DNA of 64,000 nucleotides, from NCBI GenBank assembly GCA_003142255.1, contig PLLO01000018.1, positions 62,001 through 126,000 of the forward strand. Direction: 5' to 3'. Source of the stretch: Bacteroidales bacterium. GTDB taxonomy: Bacteria > Bacteroidota > Bacteroidia > Bacteroidales > VadinHA17. Every line of letters begins with the position of its first letter. Within the stretch, counting starts at the first letter, position 1. Below are positions 1 through 5,866 of the stretch, one piece after another. The position numbers and the translations under genes are program-made. Under the pieces are notes generated by a model. It worked only from the letters and a program-made list of their open reading frames with translations, did not search any database and was not told the origin of the DNA.

Positions 1-42
1 ATTATGCTTTTTCATTTCTATTTACTCACTAATCAAATTCAT

Positions 43-294
43 ATGAAAACACCACAGACTACTATTTCTGAAGTAAAACTTGTCTATAGGACTAAAGTCA
101 AAGCTTCAGATAGACTACAAGTTAAGTGCTCAAAGGATGCATTTGACATATTTATGGAAAGTTGGGATCTGGATTCTATAGAACATATTGAGGAGTTTAA
201 GCTCATGCTACTGACCAGGTCAAATAAAGTCCTTGGGATAGCATCAATATCAAAAGGGAGGTATTATAGTTTGGGAGATGAAGGTATATTGTAA
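43..294 (+). CDS. Truncated RadC/JAB-domain protein, catalytic core missing
   Basis: This 83-residue protein resembles the short RadC-like JAB (MPN) proteins common in Bacteroidota mobile regions. The N-terminal part aligns with the start of the domain (KLMLLTRSNKVLGIASISKG), and the last residues (YYSLGDEGIL) match the RadC C-terminus. Between them about 65 residues are missing, including the JAMM metal motif (HNHPSGN...) seen in the complete radC at 49542-50225. The join is in frame, so the reading frame is intact but no metallo-hydrolase activity is expected. The start at 43 is chosen because MKTPQTT matches the usual beginning of this family; an upstream in-frame ATG at 4 is less likely. 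It may be a decayed gene or a dominant small derivative. It lies immediately upstream of the cassette array. Confidence 0.6.
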   Translation: MKTPQTTISEVKLVYRTKVKASDRLQVKCSKDAFDIFMESWDLDSIEHIEEFKLMLLTRSNKVLGIASISKGRYYSLGDEGIL

Positions 295-618
295 TTCGAA
301 ACCATTGAATTGATTGTAAAACAATACATTCATTTCAATTATTATGTTTAACTTTCATATGGTTAATGAAGAGTGATAGTCAAGCAAAAGCATTGTATAG
401 ATTTGTATTTCAACGTATTAAATTCAGAATGCATTTGTGACTGACGGGGCTGTGCTGTAAAAAGTAGAAAGGAATCAAAGGGATTGATCTATTGAAATTA
501 AGAAATATAAAACCACAAGAAGTGTACAATAACTCCCCCAATGGCATATTATGTCTGCATTTTGTAGACATATAAACTAGTTATGGTCAAGTGTCATCGC
601 CATTTTAATAAAAATTCC
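295..618. other. Non-coding stretch at the head of the cassette array
   Basis: No convincing gene is seen here. There is a small hairpin with 7-bp arms TATGTCT/AGACATA (550-572), followed by GTTATGG at 580-586. That sequence could be the left border of the first cassette, because the cassette's right end reads GCCCATAAC (1033-1041), an approximate reverse complement. The match is short, so the border is tentative. Confidence 0.3.
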
Positions 619-1026
619 ATGAAAACATTTTATTCTTTTATAAAGGTTTCATTTGTTATTATCTTTGCTACTCTTCTAGTATCCTGCAATCATAAACCCG
701 ATTACAGATTATTCATGATCCAAGTGGACAGTATTCAGGTCCCTAACACATTGACTGCAAATTCCCCATTTGATATTAATTTCTTTGGAACAATTGCAGG
801 AGATGGTTGCCATTCCTTTTCAAATTTCAACGTCCAACTTGACAATAACAATTTACTAATTGAAGCTTGGGGCAAGGTAGATGCAAAAGCTATAGTATGT
901 CCAACAGTAATGGTTTACTTAACTGGACATAAGGTGACTTACACAATTCAAACTTCTGGAATTTATAACATCAAAATAAAACAACCTGACAACCCCTACC
1001 TTGAAAAACAAATAACAATAAATTAA
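619..1026 (+). CDS. Small lipoprotein in cassette 1, unknown function
   Basis: The 135-residue product begins MKTFYSFIKVSFVIIFATLL and has a lipobox ending VSC at about residue 26, so it should be a lipoprotein. I do not recognise the mature domain. It has alternating beta-type segments (FDINFFGTIAGDGCHSFSNF, then a segment ending YTIQTSGIYNIKIK), compatible with a small beta-sandwich. Met at 619 is preferred over an earlier in-frame ATG at 583 because it gives a normal lipoprotein signal. The gene stops 7 bases before the right attC core at 1033, typical of tight cassette packing. No promoter was identified. Confidence 0.7.
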   Translation: MKTFYSFIKVSFVIIFATLLVSCNHKPDYRLFMIQVDSIQVPNTLTANSPFDINFFGTIAGDGCHSFSNFNVQLDNNNLLIEAWGKVDAKAIVCPTVMVYLTGHKVTYTIQTSGIYNIKIKQPDNPYLEKQITIN

Positions 1027-1032
1027 ACACCA

Positions 1033-1065
1033 GCCCATAACATATACCGCCACCCGTTGTGTGCC
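1033..1065 (+). repeat. Collapsed attC-like site between cassettes 1 and 2
   Basis: GCCCATAAC (1033-1041) is directly followed by ATATACCGCCACCC (1042-1055) and the core GTTGTGTGCC (1056-1065). The inner segment matches the right arm CACATACCGCC of the attC at 4950-5197. The left arm and the loop are missing, so this looks like a deleted attC that keeps only its outer cores and one arm. Confidence 0.5.
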
Positions 1066-1135
1066 ATTAGCCAATGGAAAAGCGTATGATAGTCAATTGG
1101 GTTGATTTAAAAGATAAATTTAATAACTAATCGAA

Positions 1136-1570
1136 ATGAAAAGAATAATTTTTTCCCTGCTATTTTTTTTATTTTTAATCTCATGCAAAAAAAATAAAGA
1201 AGACATAAACATGTCTCTATTACATTTATATTATTATATAGATTTTCAAGTGAACGAGGATATAAATATAAAAAATAATGATACTGTAAGATTATCATTC
1301 GAAAATAATGATACTTTAAAAATATTATATTTTCAGTATGGTGTTGGACAAGTATTAAATAAACTTGATACAGGATATTTAGCATATTCTACAGAAGATA
1401 ATAAGATATTTTTTGGTTGGTTCTTGGATAAATTAGATGGAGTAAATTATGGACTTGCATCAGGCACTTGGGATATTCAAGTCTTAAATCCTGACACGTT
1501 GATTGTTACTCGTGTTTCAAATAATGGCGATATAACAGGACACTTTGGTTATTCAACGATAAAAAAATAA
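1136..1570 (+). CDS. Lipoprotein in cassette 2, unknown function
   Basis: The 144-residue protein starts MKRIIFSLLFFLFLISCKKN, a clear lipoprotein signal with Cys17 after LIS and a lysine-rich start of the mature part. The rest is rich in N, D, I and Y and has no motif I recognise. The base composition is very AT-rich compared with the core genes further right, consistent with foreign origin. The stop codon lies one base before the closing core GGCACACAAC. The whole cassette runs from TT at 1057 to about 1699. A lipocalin-like or immunity-type role cannot be told from sequence alone. Confidence 0.7.
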   Translation: MKRIIFSLLFFLFLISCKKNKEDINMSLLHLYYYIDFQVNEDINIKNNDTVRLSFENNDTLKILYFQYGVGQVLNKLDTGYLAYSTEDNKIFFGWFLDKLDGVNYGLASGTWDIQVLNPDTLIVTRVSNNGDITGHFGYSTIKK

Positions 1571-1571
1571 C

Positions 1572-1708
1572 GGCACACAACAAAGTGTATAAGCCATAAG
1601 GGTGGCAGTGGTTTGCGTAGGTTTTCCTTCGCATCAGTGTTTCGTCTCAGTTGATAGGAAAGTAACTCCGAAATCCCTTACGGCTCATACACTCAACCGT
1701 TAGGCTGC
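1572..1708 (+). repeat. attC site closing cassette 2 (best preserved)
   Basis: Left core GGCACACAAC (1572-1581), left arm AGTGTATAAGCCATAAGGG (1584-1602), a loop of about 70 bases, right arm CCCTTACGGCTCATACACT (1675-1693) and right core GTTAGGC (1699-1705). The arms pair over 19 positions with two mismatches. The left core is the exact reverse complement of GTTGTGTGCC at the other end of the cassette (1056-1065). The right core fits the GTTRRRY consensus. Confidence 0.75.
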
Positions 1709-2073
1709 AATTATAATTTTCCTATTCATCCGCCTGCTTGCCCCGGATAGGTTTGCGGCTCTACCTGGACAAGTTTGATTAATTCTTGACTAATTCGTAA
1801 TGTGTGACAAATACGTTTAACCTTGACTGGCCGCAAACGGGCCTGCACTTCGCAAGCTTATTTAGTATGACATGGCAGTTTTGTTCCATCTGGATAGTTT
1901 AAAAATGAAGAACCCTTTTATCCGGTTTGCCGCGACACATAAAAATCTTCAAACTACCAATAGTTTAGTGATTACATAAATCATAAAGAATACCCAATTT
2001 ACTGTTACCTTATTGTTCTGTCATTATCGAGAGAAGTTAGAATCTTTAGAAATATTTCTTAACATCATAAAAC
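1709..2073. other. Non-coding part of cassette 3
   Basis: No gene is supported. A perfect 9-bp inverted repeat GTTTGCGGC (1751-1759) / GCCGCAAAC (1830-1838) encloses about 70 bases and could be a remnant of another recombination or structured element. The remainder is AT-rich and unremarkable. Confidence 0.35.
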
Positions 2074-2628
2074 TCATAAGACATCTAATGCTTTTACTAA
2101 TCTACGATTGTACCCCTCCTGTTTTAGACTTGTAATGATCACTTTCATTTCACTACCTGATGTTGCGTGGATAAAATCACTTTCCTTTCCTTTTGGATTT
2201 GTAACTATCCCCACATGGCCTATAACATTTCTGGTAGGACTCAAAAATACCAGAATATCTCCTTTTCTTACACTGTCAATCGAGATTTCTTTTCCAAAAT
2301 TCTTAAATTGTGAAGAGCTTCGTGGAATCTGAATTTTAAAATGCTGAAAAACAAAGTAAACAAATCCTGAACAGTCAAACCCATCCTTACTACAGGCACC
2401 TTCAACATAAGGTGTACCTAATAATTTCATTCCAAAGCTCACAATGCTGTCCCTCAAGGAAACATTAACTTTAATTGGATTTATTAGTGTGTCTTTGGTC
2501 ATAGTTTCATCCCTTTCAGGTACCCTCTTAACTTCTCTCAACAAACCGTAAGCGATGATGCACAAAACAATTACCGATAAACAAATGAGTGTTGCAGATT
2601 TTAAGAGATTTATCTTTTTAGATGTCAT
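2074..2628 (-). CDS. Membrane-anchored NlpC/P60 peptidase, inverted within its cassette
   Basis: This is a cell-wall endopeptidase of the NlpC/P60 (gamma-D-glutamyl-diamino acid) type, 184 residues. After a short N-terminus there is one membrane segment (LICLSVIVLCIIAYGLL), then a linker and the NlpC/P60 domain. The catalytic Cys is in DCSGFV, the first catalytic His in HVGIV and the third polar position in the FIHATSG motif; TPYVEGACSKDGFDCSGF is a typical lead-in. Met at 2628 (MTSKK) is preferred over the longer start at 2649. It is read opposite to the other cassette genes and to the attC orientation, so it must have its own promoter. Peptidoglycan hydrolases in cassettes could act in competition or phage defence, which is inference. 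Confidence 0.85.
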   Translation of the reverse strand: MTSKKINLLKSATLICLSVIVLCIIAYGLLREVKRVPERDETMTKDTLINPIKVNVSLRDSIVSFGMKLLGTPYVEGACSKDGFDCSGFVYFVFQHFKIQIPRSSSQFKNFGKEISIDSVRKGDILVFLSPTRNVIGHVGIVTNPKGKESDFIHATSGSEMKVIITSLKQEGYNRRLVKALDVL

Positions 2629-2649
2629 ATAAAAAAACTGAATAAGCAA

Positions 2650-3064
2650 ACTTTAAGTTTATAAAATCCGTGTAGATGTATCCTGCATTCGATAATTTAA
2701 TAAGTAAGGGTGTGCTCTGCCATCTATCTTACACTTTACAAATCTAACTGAATTTAGATGATTTGAAGTGAAAGGGAGCAAAAGGGTCCAGCTGCTAACA
2801 AGGCGGTATATGTTATTGCCGCCGGCCAAAGATAATTTACATCAAGAATGATAATATTTTGCAGTTGGCCGATTCCCCGCCCAAGTGGTGTCATGTTTTT
2901 TGCACCCGAGACAGATTCGTAAAGATGTTTAACATTCCGTCTATCTATCCAGACTCAAAAAATCACAATATTGGCATGATTATTGCGATTTTATAACAGA
3001 CTGATTACTAACTCGCAATTTTGTCTCTTCAAGTTCTATTGTTTAAGTCTTAGAAAACCTAACC
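2650..3064. other. Non-coding interval holding a degenerate attC
   Basis: The interval contains the attC-like repeat at 2790-2960 and then about 100 bases of AT-rich sequence before the next gene. The expected right arm and GTT core of this attC were not found, so the border between cassettes 3 and 4 is unresolved. Confidence 0.4.
2790..2960 (+). repeat. attC-like element, right half degenerate
   Basis: After AGCTGCTAAC (2790-2799) comes GGCGGTATATG, the left arm found in the attC at 4950-5197. The two elements share further blocks in the same order: GGCCAAA, CAGTTGGCCG (2862-2871 and 5023-5032), GTCATGTTTTTTGC (2890-2903 and 5049-5062) and CTATCTATC. GGCCAA and TTGGCC form an inner inverted repeat. 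After CTATCTATC the two copies diverge, and here no CACATACCGCC arm or GTT core follows. Confidence 0.55.
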
Positions 3065-4108
3065 ATGAAAAAAGTAATCTTCATTTCACTACTCTTTTTC
3101 TTAATGGCTGGTAGTTGCAAGAAAGATATTGCAAACCATTCCAAGACTAGTGAAACATTGCCATTTGAAAACGAGAATATTAAACTCGAACTTATATCTA
3201 AATCAGTTCCTTCTAACGTTAGAGGAATTCATTTTTTTGACTCAACAACTGGGGTCTCCATTTCTTATGAAGGGAAAATTTATAAGTCTACTGATAGCGG
3301 CGCTACATGGACATTAAAATACTCAAATCCCACACCTGACCAACCACTTTATCAGGTCCTTTTTATTGATTCAAATGTTGGTTATGTGGTTGGTGGTTCA
3401 AATTCATGTGGAGGAACTGGTTGCATCCCACCGGGAGGCTTAATATTAAAAACAATTGACGGTGGTAACAGTTGGACAAAGGTATTTCAGATGAGCAAGG
3501 TTGAATTTTTGTCGATTGCATCAAACATTTCAGGTGACTTATTTGTAGTTTCACATGGGACTAAGGGGCGAATTTTCAAGAGCATTAATGCTGGTATAAA
3601 CTGGACAATTGTTGACAGTACTGATTTTGTTTTAAATACTATAACCTTCAGAGGCAATTATGGTTTTTGCACAGGCCAATATGGAAATATAATTAGGAGT
3701 ATCGACAATGGCGGGATTTGGAAATTGGCAGCAACAGTGAATGCTAACTATATAGGTGACATAAAATTTAATGGGGGAAATGGTTATTGCATTGCTAATA
3801 ATCAAACAGTTTATAAAACAATTGATAATGGAAATAACTGGACACAAAATTTTCATTCTGATTTTCAAACTTATACTCTAAACCCTCTGACAGAAAATAG
3901 TTGTTTGGCATTTGGGGCCGGACGGTTTTATGGTGGCGATTGGGTTTATGGGAATTATGGAGCAATCAGACTAACTAAAAATTCCGGAAATGACTGGACA
4001 GAGACTGAGTTTTCAGACATTGAAGAAATAAGATACACAAGTTTCTATTCCGCTAGTGAGGGATATGCAAACTCAGGAACAAGACTAATAAAAGTTACCG
4101 TTAAATAA
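3065..4108 (+). CDS. Ycf48/BNR-like beta-propeller lipoprotein in cassette 4
   Basis: The 347-residue protein starts with a lipoprotein signal (MKKVIFISLLFFLMAGSCKK, Cys18). The mature part is a repeat of Asp-box/BNR units of the type seen in Ycf48-like and sialidase-like propellers: STDSGATW, KTIDGGNSW, KSINAGINW, RSIDNGGIW, KTIDNGNNW and KNSGNDW, spaced about 45 to 60 residues apart. These suggest a six- or seven-bladed propeller on the cell surface or periplasmic side. No catalytic residue set can be assigned. It is the largest gene of the array, and its right attC follows about 100 bases after the stop. Its left cassette border is not visible. Confidence 0.8.
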   Translation: MKKVIFISLLFFLMAGSCKKDIANHSKTSETLPFENENIKLELISKSVPSNVRGIHFFDSTTGVSISYEGKIYKSTDSGATWTLKYSNPTPDQPLYQVLFIDSNVGYVVGGSNSCGGTGCIPPGGLILKTIDGGNSWTKVFQMSKVEFLSIASNISGDLFVVSHGTKGRIFKSINAGINWTIVDSTDFVLNTITFRGNYGFCTGQYGNIIRSIDNGGIWKLAATVNANYIGDIKFNGGNGYCIANNQTVYKTIDNGNNWTQNFHSDFQTYTLNPLTENSCLAFGAGRFYGGDWVYGNYGAIRLTKNSGNDWTETEFSDIEEIRYTSFYSASEGYANSGTRLIKVTVK

Positions 4109-4440
4109 CTGCAAACAAATACAGACGCTACATTTACGAGACAACCTCTTCTCGTTTACCTGGATTCTGGCGAAAGTCATTTGACAAAATCATAAAGTGC
4201 GAAACAGAACTAACCATAACACGGACAATAAAGGGTATAAGGCTTGTCACTGTTTTTGCAAACCCTGCCTGCCGGCAGGCAGGCGCTCAGCAACGCTTAC
4301 AATCCTTATTGCCAGGCCGGTTATGCTTAAGCCTTAGCATTTAGGTCTATCTCCAGAAGACAAAATTTATAAATAGAAATCGATATAAAGGAATGATTTT
4401 TGCTGTTATGTTGATAAACAGAACCCAAAATTTAACTTAT
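4109..4440. other. Non-coding interval holding an attC
   Basis: No gene is seen. The interval holds the tail of cassette 4, the attC at 4213-4333 and the 5' leader of the next lipoprotein gene. An in-frame ATG at 4393 exists upstream of the preferred start at 4441. Confidence 0.4.
4213..4333 (+). repeat. attC site between cassettes 4 and 5
   Basis: Left core ACCATAAC (4213-4220), left arm ACGGACAATAAAGG (4221-4234), right arm CCTTATTGCC (4304-4313) and right core GTTATGC (4320-4326). The loop carries a perfect 20-bp palindrome, CCTGCCTGCCGGCAGGCAGG (4264-4283). The right core plus its neighbours GTTATGCTTAAGC is repeated as its reverse complement at 4950-4962 (one mismatch). The left part is nearly identical to 5477-5516. 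Confidence 0.7.
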
Positions 4441-4920
4441 ATGAAAAAGCTATTGATTCTCTCTGCTTTATTATTATTCTCTTTAGCTTGCCAAAAAAAA
4501 GAACCATATTCAGATTTTAATGCAATTAAAGACGGCACTAAATGGTTTTCAGATTATAGCTGGGCAACATTCTCAAAATTAAATAAGGGCATAATTATTG
4601 TTGGAAATAAGAAAATTCCCGGTAATGAAGAGAAAATTTACTTATCCTTTAAAATTTCAAATATTTTAGAAACAAATACAGTAAAACATTTTATTTCAGA
4701 GAGGTCCATAATCACAGGAGGAGACGTAGCATCTGATCAATATAATATTAATACTACTGCTAATAATTTAATTCAGATTATTTCCCTGGATACCGTTATG
4801 AAACACATTTCCGGAAAGTTCTCAGTCAAATTATTCAGGGAGCCTGATAAATATATGAATTTCACTAATGGAGAATTCAATTTAGATTATAAAGAGGAAA
4901 TTAGTTCCAATTCCAAATAA
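4441..4920 (+). CDS. Lipoprotein in cassette 5, unknown function
   Basis: The 159-residue protein begins MKKLLILSALLLFSLACQKK, a lipoprotein signal with Cys17. The mature part starts with a region (FNAIKDGTKW) like that of many Bacteroidota lipoproteins in which a conserved NG.xW segment opens a beta-sandwich, but I cannot name the family with confidence. The last residues are polar with no anchor. Met at 4441 is chosen over the ATG at 4393 because it starts the signal peptide. The stop codon is 30 bases before the closing attC core. Composition is AT-rich like the other cassettes. Confidence 0.7.
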   Translation: MKKLLILSALLLFSLACQKKEPYSDFNAIKDGTKWFSDYSWATFSKLNKGIIIVGNKKIPGNEEKIYLSFKISNILETNTVKHFISERSIITGGDVASDQYNINTTANNLIQIISLDTVMKHISGKFSVKLFREPDKYMNFTNGEFNLDYKEEISSNSK

Positions 4921-4949
4921 TCAGACATCACTTGACTTTTTAAAAATAT

Positions 4950-5197
4950 GCCTAAGCATAACAGGTGGTATATGTAATTGCCATACGGCCAAAACATATT
5001 TAGTATTTGAAACGACAGTTTCCAGTTGGCCGGCCTGCCCTTTGAGGCGTCATGTTTTTTGCCTTTAAGAATGATTTGTAATGACAAGAATGTTTTTCGC
5101 TATCTATCAGGAGCTCCAAAAAACACGCCGCCTCCCGATACTGACGGCAACCTGCCTGCCGGTAGGCAGGCAACACATACCGCCAACCGTTAGGTAC
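4950..5197 (+). repeat. Long attC site between cassettes 5 and 6
   Basis: Left core with flank GCCTAAGCATAAC (4950-4962), left arm GGTGGTATATG (4964-4974), a structured loop of about 195 bases, right arm CACATACCGCC (5174-5184) and right core GTTAGGTAC (5189-5197). The stem extends inward through TTGCC/GGCAA. A near-palindrome of the CCTGCCTGCCGG type (5152-5171) sits in the loop. At about 245 bases it is longer than most described attC sites. Its first half is homologous to 2800-2960. Confidence 0.7.
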
Positions 5198-5246
5198 AAT
5201 AAATCTAACAAAACATAAATTTGTTTAACCTTATATTAATTCTCAA

Positions 5247-5438
5247 ATGAAAAATATCTTTATCGAATTAACTAACACAGATGATACAAAATTCTGTCTG
5301 AATATCTTACATATTATTTTGATTGAACCTAATAAAAATGGAACCACCTTAATTTCTAACAGTGGTGGAGGCTCTTTTCAAAAAAAGGTTAAAGAATCCT
5401 ACGATGGTATTAAATCTTTGATAGCTTCAATGAACTAA
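5247..5438 (+). CDS. Small FlbD-like protein in cassette 6
   Basis: The 63-residue product (IELTNTDDTKFCLNILHIIL..., then TTLISNSGGG..VKESYDGI) has the pattern of FlbD-like small proteins: a short beta strand, conserved LN, an I..IE-type strand, a TxI...NG turn and a VKESYDEI-type helix. There is no signal peptide, so it is cytoplasmic. The resemblance is by eye and low in information. It lies 50 bases after the GTTAGGTAC core and its own closing core GTACCTGAC follows at 5470, so it is the sole gene of the last cassette. Confidence 0.6.
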   Translation: MKNIFIELTNTDDTKFCLNILHIILIEPNKNGTTLISNSGGGSFQKKVKESYDGIKSLIASMN

Positions 5439-5469
5439 CAGGAATAACACTTGATACTTAATCTTTACT

Positions 5470-5516
5470 GTACCTGACACGGACAATAAAGGTTATAAGA
5501 CTTGTCACGGTTTTTG
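5470..5516 (+). repeat. Half attC ending the array
   Basis: GTACCTGAC (5470-5478) is the reverse complement, with one mismatch, of GTTAGGTAC at the start of this cassette. It is followed by the arm ACGGACAATAAAGG (5479-5492) and sequence nearly identical to 4219-4258. No right arm or GTT core follows, so the site is truncated and the array ends here. Confidence 0.65.
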
Positions 5517-5663
5517 AACAACAGCCAATATAGAAATAGTGTAAAACTTATTCTGAACACCACAAAATCCCTCAATTTGGTCTATACAGGTAATCTGGGA
5601 CATATAAACTAAATAACTTAAATTATGTAAATGTTTCAGCCATGTTTCAGTAGAGACAAATAA

Positions 5664-5697
5664 AAAAGCCTTGATATTAATGTGTATCAAGGCTTTA
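5664..5697 (-). terminator. Rho-independent terminator downstream of tRNA-Leu
   Basis: On the minus strand AAAGCCTTGATA and TATCAAGGCTTTT form a 12-bp stem around an 8-base loop and end in a T run. It lies 15 bases downstream of the tRNA 3' end. Confidence 0.75.
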
Positions 5698-5711
5698 TTT
5701 GTTTAAAAAAG

Positions 5712-5795
5712 TACCCGGAGCCGGGATCGAACCGGCACAGCATTGCTGCCACTGGTGTTTGAGACCAGCGCGTCTACCAATTCCGCCATCCGGGC
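5712..5795 (-). tRNA. tRNA-Leu (CAA anticodon)
   Basis: A full cloverleaf can be drawn on the minus strand: acceptor GCCCGGA/TCCGGGT with discriminator A, D arm GGCGGAATTGGTAGACGC, anticodon stem CTGGT/ACCAG around loop CTCAAAC (anticodon CAA), a long variable arm as expected for class II tRNA-Leu, and T loop GTTCGATCC. CCA is not encoded. An imperfect -7 element (TATTTTCG on the minus strand, 5812-5819) lies just upstream. Confidence 0.95.
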
Positions 5796-5866
5796 ATTAA
5801 AAGCAGGAGGGCGAAAATAGAAAATATTTTTATCTTTTTACTTTTGTCTTTTATCTTTTCTCGCCC

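Larger units (their letters stand above)
580..5516 (+). mobile_element. Integron-type gene cassette array without a visible integrase (CALIN-like)
   Basis: At least five short units, mostly with one gene each, are separated by palindromic elements with attC architecture: an outer RYYYAAC-like core, an inner arm, a structured loop, the complementary inner arm, and a GTTRRRY-like core. In three units the core entering the unit is the reverse complement of the core leaving it: 1056-1065 with 1572-1581, 4320-4332 with 4950-4962, and 5189-5197 with 5470-5478. This is expected if each unit was once a circular cassette inserted at G^TT. All attC-like elements point the same way. No intI-like tyrosine recombinase gene lies in the window, so this is either a cluster of attC sites lacking an integrase or the distal end of an integron extending upstream. 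The outer left limit is uncertain. Confidence 0.72.

Noticed and set aside
1-600. An integrase gene (intI) or attI site at the head of the array
   Set aside because: No tyrosine recombinase motif or reading frame of suitable size is present; GTTATGG at 580 is too short a match to call attI.
1107-1385. Open frame on the minus strand overlapping the cassette 2 lipoprotein
   Set aside because: AT-rich antisense frame without recognisable features; the plus-strand lipoprotein is much better supported.
5505-5690. Possible small gene between the array end and tRNA-Leu
   Set aside because: Overlaps the terminator and half attC; no start context and no recognisable product.
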